This document shows positions 7,648-17,037 of a stretch of 48,977 bases of DNA, one piece after another (positions within the stretch are counted from its first letter, which is position 1; every line of letters begins with the position of its first letter). The notes beneath the pieces are model-generated. The model saw only the letters and a program-made list of their open reading frames with translations. It did not search any database and had not been told where the DNA came from. Source of the stretch: Tetragenococcus solitarius NBRC 100494 (lineage in GTDB: Bacteria; Bacillota; Bacilli; Lactobacillales; Enterococcaceae); NCBI RefSeq assembly GCF_001544195.1, contig NZ_BCPY01000016.1, positions 1 through 48,977 of the forward strand, given 5' to 3'. A program made the position numbers and the translations under genes.

Positions 7648-8640
7648 ATGAGAAAAAAACCGCATGAACTGCAATGGCTAGACGTTCTTGATCAACGTTA
7701 TTTGCTAGCAAAAGAAGAGTTTGAGTCTTTTCAAAAATTGCAACGTGGATATGAAGGAGAAGTACAGTTTGATGCACTGGTAGAATACTTTTTTAAAGAA
7801 AAGCAAGTAAGTTTGGATGATATTACATTACGGTATAAAAATAGTGTCGTACAAATTGATAAATTGTTGATTATAGGTCACACGGTATATTTAATTGATA
7901 TGAAACATTATCGAGGACATTATGTATTTAAAAACAATACTTGGTATGTAGGTGATAAGGCGTTAACGAATAATATTTTTGAACAATTACGGCGTGCAGT
8001 ACGTATCTTGCAAAGTATTTTTAATGATAATCAAATTCATCTATCGGTAAAAGGCGTTCTAGCGTTCACAAACCTTCATTCTGTTATAGAGGTAAAAGAT
8101 GAAGTGGATGAAGAAGTTTTGATGACAGAAGAAATTCCTGCTTGGTTATTAAGGCTATCAAACGGTGATACAACTGCTAGACATAAAGTATCTCAAGTAT
8201 TAAGACATTATACAATTGCGCCTTATCTAACTACTCGTACGTTTGATATTAAAAATCTGGGTCAATTAAAAAGCGGCATTCTTTGCCCACATTGTCATCA
8301 AGCGCAAATGCAAGAACACAGATTCACTATGAATTGTAAATGTGGCTATAAAGAAGCTAAAGACATCGCTTATAGACGAACTATTTGCGAATTTGGAACA
8401 CTTTTTTACAACTATAATATCAAAAGAGCACAATTGAGAATATTTTTTGGTAAAAACTTGAACGAACGTTATTTGAAATTTATTTTGCAAAAGTATTTTA
8501 TGTTAAAAGATAGTCATCATGCGAAAGCTGGCTATATTAATAAAGGTGTCTTATTTGAATATTGGTTTGAAAAAGAAATGAATACATTGGAGCAATTGCA
8601 AAAAAGAACAAGTTGGAAAGAAACAAAAACATCTCATTGA
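7648..8640 (+). CDS. NERD domain protein with C-terminal zinc-ribbon-like cysteines
   Basis: The 330-residue product starts at an ATG about 9 nt after AAAGGAGG. Residues ~35-150 form a NERD (nuclease-related) domain: GYEGEVQFDALVEYFF, then the core VVQIDKLLIIGHTVYLIDMK, in which Asp, Asp and Lys sit where restriction-endonuclease-fold enzymes hold their catalytic residues. About residues 215-245 contain CPHC...CKC, a probable zinc ribbon. The remaining ~90 residues are basic and aromatic and could bind nucleic acid. NERD proteins are widespread in Firmicutes, and few have a known job; nuclease or DNA-binding activity is inferred from the fold. It is monocistronic and is followed directly by the 41-bp repeat array. 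Confidence 0.8.
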   Translation: MRKKPHELQWLDVLDQRYLLAKEEFESFQKLQRGYEGEVQFDALVEYFFKEKQVSLDDITLRYKNSVVQIDKLLIIGHTVYLIDMKHYRGHYVFKNNTWYVGDKALTNNIFEQLRRAVRILQSIFNDNQIHLSVKGVLAFTNLHSVIEVKDEVDEEVLMTEEIPAWLLRLSNGDTTARHKVSQVLRHYTIAPYLTTRTFDIKNLGQLKSGILCPHCHQAQMQEHRFTMNCKCGYKEAKDIAYRRTICEFGTLFYNYNIKRAQLRIFFGKNLNERYLKFILQKYFMLKDSHHAKAGYINKGVLFEYWFEKEMNTLEQLQKRTSWKETKTSH

Positions 8641-8647
8641 GTGGGTT

Positions 8648-8953
8648 TTAGAAAATGAAAGGGAACTTTTGTTTTGAAATTAAAAAAGGGACAAAAGGTT
8701 GCTAAACAAATGGCCGGTTTGATTTTATAGGACAAAACTTTCTTTAAGAAATGTCCGATGATTGGGGAAAAAGAGCGTTTTTGTTGTTTAACGGCCTTTT
8801 TAGGACAAAAGATGAAAGAATTAATGTCCGGTTTTAACATATTGGACAAAAGTTCACTAAAGTTTTGTCCGCTTTCCTTATACAGGACAAAAGTTTCTCA
8901 AACTTATGTCCGTTTTGCTAATCGGAACAAATTTAAAAGAGGGAGGTATCATT
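8648..8953. repeat. Tandem array of 41-bp modules, each a 28-bp dyad plus 13-bp T-rich spacer
   Basis: Five clear units start at 8689, 8730, 8803, 8844 and 8885. Each is 28 bp: a left arm beginning GGACAAAA, a 3-bp centre, and a right arm ending TGTCCG (TGGCCG in the first). Start-to-start distances are 41, 73, 41 and 41 bp; the 73-bp step holds a decayed, shortened unit near 8765. A decayed unit at 8648-8675 is in exact phase, and another begins near 8924. Spacers at 8717-8729, 8831-8843 and 8872-8884 are 13 bp and T-rich, with no shared sequence. The last clear unit has arms with one mismatch in twelve. 41 bp is about four helical turns, so all dyads face the same side of the DNA. The function is unknown. 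Confidence 0.8.
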
Positions 8954-9102
8954 TATAAGAATAAGACATGGTATGATTAAATGAAAGTTTTATATTTGGT
9001 TTTAATATTTTTCATAAACAAGTAAGTTAACTTTTCCTTAGGATATGGCGTAGAGTATCATTTACAATAAAAGAGATTGGAAAAAATTCTAGTAGAAAGA
9101 AG

Positions 9103-9147
9103 AAACCTTATGAAATATGTTTTAAAAACATTAATTTCGTAAGGTTT
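9103..9147. repeat. Long AT-rich hairpin between the repeat array and fda
   Basis: AAACCTTATGAAAT-ATGTTTT (9103-9123) is the near-perfect complement of the following AAAACAT-TA-ATTTCGTAAGGTTT, with one wobble and a 2-nt bulge and almost no loop. The arms are about 21 bp. It could be a bidirectional terminator or a small palindromic element; no T-run follows directly. Confidence 0.5.
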
Positions 9148-9170
9148 TACAACTTCTTCATTTATAAGGT

Positions 9171-9206
9171 AAAAACGATGCCATTTTTTGAGCCTTTTTT
9201 CGTTTT
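9171..9206 (-). terminator. Weak terminator after fda
   Basis: On the minus strand, AAAACGA next to the fda stop pairs with TCGTTTTT about 20 nt later, ending in a short T-run. The loop is large, so this is only a candidate; the stronger hairpin at 9103-9147 may serve instead. Confidence 0.35.
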
Positions 9207-10090
9207 CATGTGATGGAGGCGTCGTAGATACTATCTACAGCTTCTTTGAGTGTTTTGTTAAATACTTCGTCCGACTGATCAACACGTAAGTTTTGTGTCA
9301 AAGCTCTTGAAAAACTTGCAATTAAACCTTTGTTTTCTTTTAGCTTTTTATTTGCTACATCGATTGGATAACCTCCAGATAAAGCGACGACACGAACAAC
9401 TCTTGGATGTTCCATTAGTTTTTTATATGTGTCAGCCACTGTTGGAATCGTTAGTTTTAACATCACGTTTTGCTCTTCAGATAATTGATCTAATTGTGCT
9501 GTAATTTCATCTTTTAATAGGACTTCCATTTTTTCTTTCTCTTTTGCATCGATATTAACTTCTGGTTCTACAATAGGAATTAAGCCGGCGTCAATGATTT
9601 GTTTGGCATAATCAAACTGTTGTTTTACTACATCTCGAATCCCTTGTTCGTTATAAGAAAGCATATTGGAACGCATCTTGGTTCCGAAAATGTGATGTTC
9701 TTTTGCACGGGTTAAAAGCTCATCTAAATGATCGATGGGTTTCATCAATTGAACGCCATTGCTTTCTTTATCTAAGCCCTTGTCTACTTTGAGAAAAGGA
9801 ACAATTCCTTTATCGGTTAAATAATCCGCTGTTAGCTTTCCTTCAATTTTTCGTTCCATAGTGGCTTCAAATAATATAGCGCCAATAATTTTATCTGAAG
9901 AAAAAGCCGGAGATGTAACGATACGTGCTCGCATTTCTTGAACTAAATCAAACATTTCTTCTTCTGAATCATATTGGTCTTCAGAAATACCGTAATTACT
10001 AAGTGCTTTAGGCGTACTACCTCCGCTTTGATCTAGTGCCGCAATAAATCCGTCTTTTGAGCGCATAATGTCAAGCTGTTCTTTTGTCAT
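9206..10090 (-). CDS. fda: Class I fructose-bisphosphate aldolase
   Basis: This 294-residue enzyme splits fructose 1,6-bisphosphate into dihydroxyacetone phosphate and glyceraldehyde 3-phosphate in glycolysis, without metal. It has the class I signature of the staphylococcal/enterococcal group: N-terminal [16 protein letters not shown], and a Schiff-base lysine at position 212 (VMLKLTIP), the same number as in the Staphylococcus aureus enzyme. IVEPEVNI in the middle and LSGGYP near the C-terminus also fit. Length is normal for the family. The start is an ATG behind AAGGAGAG. It is monocistronic, with its own promoter, and divergent from the lipoprotein gene at 10320. Many lactic acid bacteria rely on a class II aldolase, so this may be an additional enzyme. 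Confidence 0.93.
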   Translation of the reverse strand: MTKEQLDIMRSKDGFIAALDQSGGSTPKALSNYGISEDQYDSEEEMFDLVQEMRARIVTSPAFSSDKIIGAILFEATMERKIEGKLTADYLTDKGIVPFLKVDKGLDKESNGVQLMKPIDHLDELLTRAKEHHIFGTKMRSNMLSYNEQGIRDVVKQQFDYAKQIIDAGLIPIVEPEVNIDAKEKEKMEVLLKDEITAQLDQLSEEQNVMLKLTIPTVADTYKKLMEHPRVVRVVALSGGYPIDVANKKLKENKGLIASFSRALTQNLRVDQSDEVFNKTLKEAVDSIYDASIT

Positions 10091-10126
10091 AAGCCTTCAC
10101 TCTCCTTATAGGATCTTCTTTATTCA

Positions 10127-10154
10127 GTATTAAACAATTTTGGCATTTTTGCAA
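10127..10154 (-). promoter_or_regulatory. fda promoter
   Basis: On the minus strand TTGCAA (10154-10149) and TAATAC (10132-10127) are separated by 16 bp, about 37 bp upstream of the aldolase start. Confidence 0.55.
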
Positions 10155-10319
10155 GGAAACCGTATATATATGAAGCAATTTAAATAAATACTTTCCAAAA
10201 CAGAAAAACATGAAATATTCGACTTAAAGCGAAAAAATCGATAGAATGAAGGTAACTTGTATCAAGCGGTTTCTCATGCTTTTGGCTTTTAGGAAGTTCA
10301 TATTGAAGGGAATGTTCAT

Positions 10320-11294
10320 ATGAGAAGATTTTACCTCTTTTTTGTTTCTGTTCTTAGTTTGTTCTTTTTTACTGCTTGTAACTCGGTTAGTGAAATAGGT
10401 AATTCTACCTCTGAAAACACGCAAGAACCTGCAAGAAGTAGCGAAAAGGAAGAAACGACCAATCAGACTACTTCTGTAGAAAAAGCACCTAACTATCAAG
10501 AAAAAACTATGTCAGCAGGGTATCTTATTTATGGGCAACAGGTCTTTTTAGGTGAGGATACAGAAGGATTATTAACACTTGATTTCATTCGAACAGAAAA
10601 AAACAATTCAAAAGAAGAAAACTTAAAACAGTCGTTGAGAGAAAGCGATGCGACTTCACAAAAGGTATTAACAGAACTGGAAAATGTGACAATTGAAAAC
10701 AAAAATGAAGCGAACTTAACTTTTACACCAGAAGAAAAGTTATCTAGTATGTCTTCAACAGAACATACCAAATTTGATGAGATGTTATTTCAAATTAGTT
10801 CGCTATATGGGATAGAAAAAATACATTTTTATGTAGGCGATGGAGCGGGGATTAGCTATGGACAGTCTGGTACTGTAACAACAATGGATGTGAAAGCAAA
10901 TGAAAATCGCGGCTATTATCTTTTTCCGATAGAAGAAACCGATGATCCTGACTATTCCTATATAACAGGAGCTACTGCAGGGGAAGATATTCGAGATAAC
11001 ACAGGAGAACTGCTTGATTTTGCTGAAACAATAGAAGCGATGCGTTCAGTTAAAGCTGATAATGTGGTAAGAAAGCCCAGTATCGATGATAGAGTTAAGG
11101 TTCATTCAGCGAAGGTAGATGAAAATCGCGCGGAAGTAAAATATACGATTGAAGATGATCAAGAGAAAGACTGGACAAAGGAAGATCAAGAGCAATTAGA
11201 AAAGGTACTACAGTTAACAGCACTTGATTTCGATGTAGACGAATTGCAATTGGTCAATGAAGAGGAACATACAATAACGATTTTTCCATTGTAA
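10320..11294 (+). CDS. Lipoprotein with GerMN-like domain
   Basis: The 324-residue protein has a signal peptide ending in lipobox FTAC (cysteine ~20), so it is probably lipid-anchored outside the membrane. A Ser/Thr/Glu linker follows to ~60. Residues ~65-190 (LLTLDFIRTEKNN, then ANLTFTPEEKLSSMSSTEHT, KIHFYVGDG) have the alternating strand-helix pattern of GerMN domains, first named in sporulation proteins GerM and LpqB; this assignment is tentative. The C-terminal third repeats a similar pattern (VKYTIEDD, LQLTALDFDVDELQLV), so there may be two such domains. The start is ATG with AAGGGAATG upstream. It is monocistronic and convergent with the lipid kinase gene. Its job is unknown; GerMN domains are thought to bind ligands at the envelope. 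Confidence 0.7.
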   Translation: MRRFYLFFVSVLSLFFFTACNSVSEIGNSTSENTQEPARSSEKEETTNQTTSVEKAPNYQEKTMSAGYLIYGQQVFLGEDTEGLLTLDFIRTEKNNSKEENLKQSLRESDATSQKVLTELENVTIENKNEANLTFTPEEKLSSMSSTEHTKFDEMLFQISSLYGIEKIHFYVGDGAGISYGQSGTVTTMDVKANENRGYYLFPIEETDDPDYSYITGATAGEDIRDNTGELLDFAETIEAMRSVKADNVVRKPSIDDRVKVHSAKVDENRAEVKYTIEDDQEKDWTKEDQEQLEKVLQLTALDFDVDELQLVNEEEHTITIFPL

Positions 11295-11380
11295 AATACA
11301 CAGATAGCAATTGAAATGATATTTAACTGCTAGGAAATACTAACTATTTTCATTTTTTGTTGCGAAAATTGCTAGATGAT

Positions 11381-11424
11381 AAAACAACTCTTTTATTTAT
11401 TCAATTAAAAGAGTTGTTTTTATT
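11381..11424. terminator. Bidirectional terminator between convergent genes
   Basis: AAAACAACTCTTTTA pairs with TAAAAGAGTTGTTTT, giving A/T-flanked stems that terminate in both directions. It serves the lipoprotein gene (+) and the lipid kinase gene (-). Confidence 0.85.
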
Positions 11425-11459
11425 AGCATAAATCTCATGAAGATACAATAAATTCATAA

Positions 11460-12356
11460 TTACGCTGGCACAAGAAAGTTTACAAAATGAGGATGAATTT
11501 TGACTGTTAATGGAAAAGTAGGACCTTTTTCTCCATCTAATGCGACGTTTGTTTTGCCTTGTTTTAATTGAAAACTTGCTTGCTCAAACGTAGTAGAAAA
11601 GGCAATATTATCTTCACTGGTTACTTCGTTATTGGTCAATACGCGGGAAAAAGTTACGAACTGTTTGCCTAAATTTGTTTGTTTCACGCAGAATAGGTGC
11701 AACTTCTTATCGTCATAATGAGCATTGTCAAAAAAGTAATCAATCCCAAAAATCGAATTTGAAACTCCAACAACAAGCAAGCTAAGATCAATTTCAATTG
11801 GTTCTTGATTATCTAATCGTATTTCTACGGAATAGGGCTCGTTGTCATTAAGCGATTTTAGACCTTCAATGAAATAAGCCAAAGGACCTAGTTTTTCTTT
11901 TTGTTCTTTACTTACTTTCCAAACGGTCGCAGGAATTGAGCCGGCTGAAATAGAACTTACAAAAAGTTGATCATTAATTTCGCCTACATCAATTGTCTTT
12001 TGGCTCCCTTTAATTAATTCATCAACGGCTTTTTCAGGATCGGTATTCATCCCCAATCCCTGTGCGATATTGTTTACTGTTCCAGTTGGGACAATACCGA
12101 TAGTGGGTTTGTGCTTCACATTTTTTAGTACATTTACAAGTTCTGAAACAGTGCCATCTCCGCCTAAAACAATGAGAATATCAAATTCATTTTCACATGC
12201 TTCTTTAGTAAAACGGCTAATATCTGCTTTTTCTTGGGTAATTTTAATGGTTACTTGCCACCCTTTTTTCTCATATAATTCCTTAGCACTTTTGGCGTAT
12301 TTTTCTGCTTGTTTTTTCCCAGAAGAGGGATTGGCTAAAATAAACACTTTTTTCAC
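11460..12356 (-). CDS. Diacylglycerol/lipid kinase family protein (DagK/YegS/BmrU type)
   Basis: The 298-residue protein begins with a GTG 8 nt after AGGAG. The N-terminal kinase domain shows ANPSSGKK (9-16) and the nucleotide-binding GGDGT at 65-69, followed by PTGTVNNIAQGLG. The C-terminal beta-sandwich domain closes with VALDGEKGP, typical of the family. Such enzymes transfer phosphate from ATP to a lipid hydroxyl; DgkB recycles diacylglycerol made during lipoteichoic acid synthesis, while others have unknown substrates. Which lipid is used here cannot be told from sequence. It is monocistronic and sits between the convergent lipoprotein gene and the divergent glycerol regulon. A role in lipid recycling is a family-based inference. 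Confidence 0.9.
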   Translation of the reverse strand: MKKVFILANPSSGKKQAEKYAKSAKELYEKKGWQVTIKITQEKADISRFTKEACENEFDILIVLGGDGTVSELVNVLKNVKHKPTIGIVPTGTVNNIAQGLGMNTDPEKAVDELIKGSQKTIDVGEINDQLFVSSISAGSIPATVWKVSKEQKEKLGPLAYFIEGLKSLNDNEPYSVEIRLDNQEPIEIDLSLLVVGVSNSIFGIDYFFDNAHYDDKKLHLFCVKQTNLGKQFVTFSRVLTNNEVTSEDNIAFSTTFEQASFQLKQGKTNVALDGEKGPTFPLTVKIHPHFVNFLVPA

Positions 12357-12546
12357 TACAAGGTCTCCTGATTGCTTTTAGATCGCTTATATTTTATCTT
12401 ATTTTCATAGGGAAAGAAACCAAAAAAGATATCAAATCGCTTTTTTAAGAAGAAGATAGCAAAAACTCGACAGATTTATCCATTTATATTATTATAGACC
12501 AGCCTTTCATTGATGCAGGTGTATTTAAAATAATTAATGGCTATCT

Positions 12547-12604
12547 AACACTTGAACAAAGGGAAGTGTTCGTAGTATTCGAACGAAATGCTCCGTGTTA
12601 TAAT
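12547..12604 (+). promoter_or_regulatory. Promoter region with dyads before the oxidoreductase-regulator pair
   Basis: An extended -10, TGTTATAAT (12596-12604), lies 34 bp before the GTG at 12638. Immediately upstream are two dyads: AACACTT (12547-12553) / AAGTGTT (12564-12570), and GTTCG (12568-12572) / CGAAC (12580-12584), the second over the -35 position. They could be operators for the Mga-like regulator encoded in the same unit; this is inferred from position. Confidence 0.4.
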
Positions 12605-12637
12605 AATGAAAGGGCATCCAAGAAAGGAAGACCGTAG

Positions 12638-13954
12638 GTGAAAATTTATATTATAGGTGCATCTTTTGCAGGAGTGAGCGGTGGGATTCATGCTCGCAAG
12701 CTTTATCCTGAGGCGGAAATTACAATTATTGAAAAAAACCCAATTGTAGGTTTCTTGCCAGGAGGATTACTGCTGTACTTGCAAAATAAGTTTGAAAATT
12801 TAAACGATGCTGTGTTTGTTACTAAAAAGCAGCTAAATGAACAAAATATCAATGTGAAATTAGCAGAAACCCTACTTGATTGTAAAGCAGAGAAGCATGA
12901 AATTATTACCGATCAAGCAACCTATCATTATGACAAATTGATTCTAGCCAATGGTTCGGAACAAAAATCATTAAATATTGGTTTAGAAAATGATGAGGAT
13001 TGGGATCCTAGTTTTAAAAATTATGATTTAACGCATAAAATATTAACACAAATACAAAACGCAAAAACAATTGCGATTATCGGCGCCGGTCAAGCAGGTA
13101 TGGAAGCAGCCAGCACATTTATTGATTTAAAAAAGACTGTCCATTTAATTGAAGCGATGGATTATCCATTATTTAAATATTTTGATCCAGAATTTTTAAC
13201 TCCATTTTTAAATGCTGTACAAAAGTATTCTAACTTACATTTTCATTTCAATACAACGGTCTCAGAAGTTGTCAAAAATGATCAGTATGAAATTTTACTT
13301 GATGATAAAAAAATTATCAGCGATCATGTCTTAACAACAGTCAATGTACATCCACAATTAGCCAAGTTTACTAAAAAATTTAAGCTGCATAGTGATAACA
13401 CCATTCAAGTTAATGAGTATTTAGAGACTTCGGCTAAAGATGTTTTTGCTGTAGGAGATTTGGTGCATAGTCCGATTCCAATCAGGAAAGAAAGTGCCTA
13501 TCTGCCTCAAATTAATCATGCTGTCCGTTCCGGAGCTGTGGCAGCCGAAAATCTATTGCAGCAGCACATGAAATTCAAAGGCGGATTACGTACCATCGGC
13601 ACTAAAGCGTTTGGCTGGTATCTGGCCAGCACAGGATTGATTGAAGAGGAAGCTTTTGTTTATACTCATGAAATTGCCAGCAAAACGTTTACTCAACAGG
13701 TTTCATTAGTTGATAAGACTATTATTTATTGTAAGGTTGTCTACGAAAAAAATACGGAACAATTACTGGGAATGCAATTGTTATCCAAAGCCGATTGCTT
13801 AGAAAAAATTAATACTGCCGCTTTAGCGATTGAAAAAAACATGACGTTAGACGAACTCTTGCAAAGCGATCATTTTTTTCAAGCAGAATTTACTAATGTA
13901 ATGGAACCTTTAAACAGAATCAATATGGGAAGTGAGAATCGTCATGCGTTTTGA
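12638..13954 (+). CDS. Nox-type FAD/NAD(P) oxidoreductase lacking the redox-active cysteine
   Basis: This 438-residue flavoprotein has the pyridine nucleotide-disulfide oxidoreductase layout: FAD Rossmann motif IIGASFAGVSGG at the N-terminus, NAD(P) motif IAIIGAGQAGMEAA near 145-160, FAD-contact VFAVGDLV near 270, and a C-terminal dimerisation domain from ~320. Its relatives are NADH oxidase, NADH peroxidase and CoA-disulfide reductase, which use a single cysteine in a motif like FLSCG. Here the segment reads VGFLPGGLLLYL, so that cysteine is Gly. Such a protein cannot cycle a sulfenic acid and, if active as an oxidase, would be expected to give H2O2 or use another acceptor. The start is GTG behind AAGGAAG. 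It overlaps the Mga-like regulator gene and precedes glpKOF, so a role in glycerol redox balance is likely. Confidence 0.85.
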   Translation: MKIYIIGASFAGVSGGIHARKLYPEAEITIIEKNPIVGFLPGGLLLYLQNKFENLNDAVFVTKKQLNEQNINVKLAETLLDCKAEKHEIITDQATYHYDKLILANGSEQKSLNIGLENDEDWDPSFKNYDLTHKILTQIQNAKTIAIIGAGQAGMEAASTFIDLKKTVHLIEAMDYPLFKYFDPEFLTPFLNAVQKYSNLHFHFNTTVSEVVKNDQYEILLDDKKIISDHVLTTVNVHPQLAKFTKKFKLHSDNTIQVNEYLETSAKDVFAVGDLVHSPIPIRKESAYLPQINHAVRSGAVAAENLLQQHMKFKGGLRTIGTKAFGWYLASTGLIEEEAFVYTHEIASKTFTQQVSLVDKTIIYCKVVYEKNTEQLLGMQLLSKADCLEKINTAALAIEKNMTLDELLQSDHFFQAEFTNVMEPLNRINMGSENRHAF

Positions 13955-15380
13955 AGAATTGCTAGAGAAAAAAGAAGCAAAGCAAATTTATCTAATTAAG
14001 CAATTGATCATCGCTGGCGGACAAATGAATGTCCATAACGTAAGTAAAATACTCGAGCTGAGTAAAAAATCAACGGATAATTATATAGAAGAATTGATGG
14101 TAGATTTGAAGCCTTTTCAAGGACGCTGCCAAATCACTTACGATGGGACAAAGGTTGCTTTTTCAAAAACAGCGGATTTTTCGATTGAAGAATTTGAACG
14201 TAAGCTTTATTTAAATTCGTCAAAATACCAGATTTTGTTGCATTTATTAGAAGAAAAAGAAATCCATCCGGTTCGTCTGTCCCAAGAACTTAAAATCAGT
14301 GAATCTTCTTTGTCGCGTAAAATCAAAGATGTTAATCAATTATTAAAAGAATTCGACATTCGAATTTGGCAAGGAAAAATTATGGGTGAAGAAAGTCAAA
14401 TTCGGTATTTTTACTTCCAACTTTTGTGGTATTTAGGACAAGGCTATGAAAAAAGTTCCTCAAGAGAGACACATATTATTGAAAGTCTTGAACGAGGACT
14501 TAATTTATCATTCATGCCAGTAGCTAGACAGCGGATCCTTTTATGGCTGCGTATCACCAAAAAACGAATGACAGTACCTAACCCGCAGTTTCGTCAATTT
14601 AAAGAGAAATTTGAACCTTATAAAAAAGACCCTTTGTATTTAAAACTAGTACCCATTATCCGTCGTTCGTTTAGTTTCTATGCGGTTGAAATTAAAGAAG
14701 AAGAAATGATGCTTCACTTTGTATTTTTAACTGGAATGTCTGTTCTTTCGCAAAAAGACTTTCATGCTTATTCATTACAACGTTCTCGCCTAACACCAAC
14801 AGCTTGGTGTGACACCATTATTTTAGAAACTATTTTACGAATGTATAATCCGCAAAATATTCGTAAAGAATTAGAAGCTACTTGTTATTATCATTTATCG
14901 CAAATACATCTGCGTCTTTACTTTTTTGTGGGAGATGTGGAAACTTATGATCGCAATAATATCTGGCAATTAGAAGAAACTTTATCTACCCGTAATATCC
15001 AAGCTTATGTTGAACGTTTAATGGAGCTTTCGGCTGAAGAATTACAAGTTCAAACGCATAAGCAAAATAGCTTATGGGCAATGACTGCCATTAAATATTT
15101 AAGCGTCTTAACAATTATTGATATTCGAGTCAATCGTGAAGTGCGTGTCGGCATTTATTTAGAGTTTGATGAATTATTTAAAGAAGCGGCGACAAATATG
15201 TTGATGCTGCAGCTGAAAAGTTTAAATGGGGTGGTGGTGGAACCTTTTGACGACACAAAAGAATATGATCTTGTAATTACGAATACCAACCTTGCTACAA
15301 ATACGACCGTTTATCGAATGACCGAACTTGGTTCTGATTATGATTTGAAAGAAATAAAAAAATTGACTCGAAAAGTCTAG
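13944..15380 (+). CDS. Mga-like helix-turn-helix regulator of the glycerol module
   Basis: I prefer the ATG at 13944 (478 residues; GGAAGTGAG upstream) over the in-frame GTG at 13932. Two N-terminal winged HTH segments (about residues 10-60, IYLIKQLIIAGGQMNVHNVS, and 80-110, HPVRLSQELKISESSLSRKI) are followed by a long helical region of PRD/Mga character and a C-terminal region like a PTS EIIB domain. This is the architecture of Mga/AtxA-type regulators, whose activity is set by PTS phosphorylation. Two genes on the same strand (oxidoreductase, then glpK) enclose it; translation is coupled to the oxidoreductase by an 11-nt overlap. Regulation of glpKOF is inferred from position. Confidence 0.8.
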   Translation: MRFEELLEKKEAKQIYLIKQLIIAGGQMNVHNVSKILELSKKSTDNYIEELMVDLKPFQGRCQITYDGTKVAFSKTADFSIEEFERKLYLNSSKYQILLHLLEEKEIHPVRLSQELKISESSLSRKIKDVNQLLKEFDIRIWQGKIMGEESQIRYFYFQLLWYLGQGYEKSSSRETHIIESLERGLNLSFMPVARQRILLWLRITKKRMTVPNPQFRQFKEKFEPYKKDPLYLKLVPIIRRSFSFYAVEIKEEEMMLHFVFLTGMSVLSQKDFHAYSLQRSRLTPTAWCDTIILETILRMYNPQNIRKELEATCYYHLSQIHLRLYFFVGDVETYDRNNIWQLEETLSTRNIQAYVERLMELSAEELQVQTHKQNSLWAMTAIKYLSVLTIIDIRVNREVRVGIYLEFDELFKEAATNMLMLQLKSLNGVVVEPFDDTKEYDLVITNTNLATNTTVYRMTELGSDYDLKEIKKLTRKV

Positions 15381-15465
15381 TTTAAAGGCTGGCATGATGA
15401 GATTTTGTCAGAAATTCCAAAAATTTGTAAAAAGATGGGAAAATAAAGCGCTTCACAGGCGTTAG

Positions 15466-17034
<1,569 letters not shown>

Positions 17035-17037
17035 TTG

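Noticed and set aside
8689-8912. CRISPR array in the GGACAAAA repeats
   Set aside because: Spacers are only 13 bp, units are imperfect dyads that vary inside, and no cas gene is near.
8758-8958. Short open frames through the 41-bp repeats on either strand
   Set aside because: No ribosome binding site, and their sequence is explained by the non-coding repeat period, which is not a multiple of three (41 bp).
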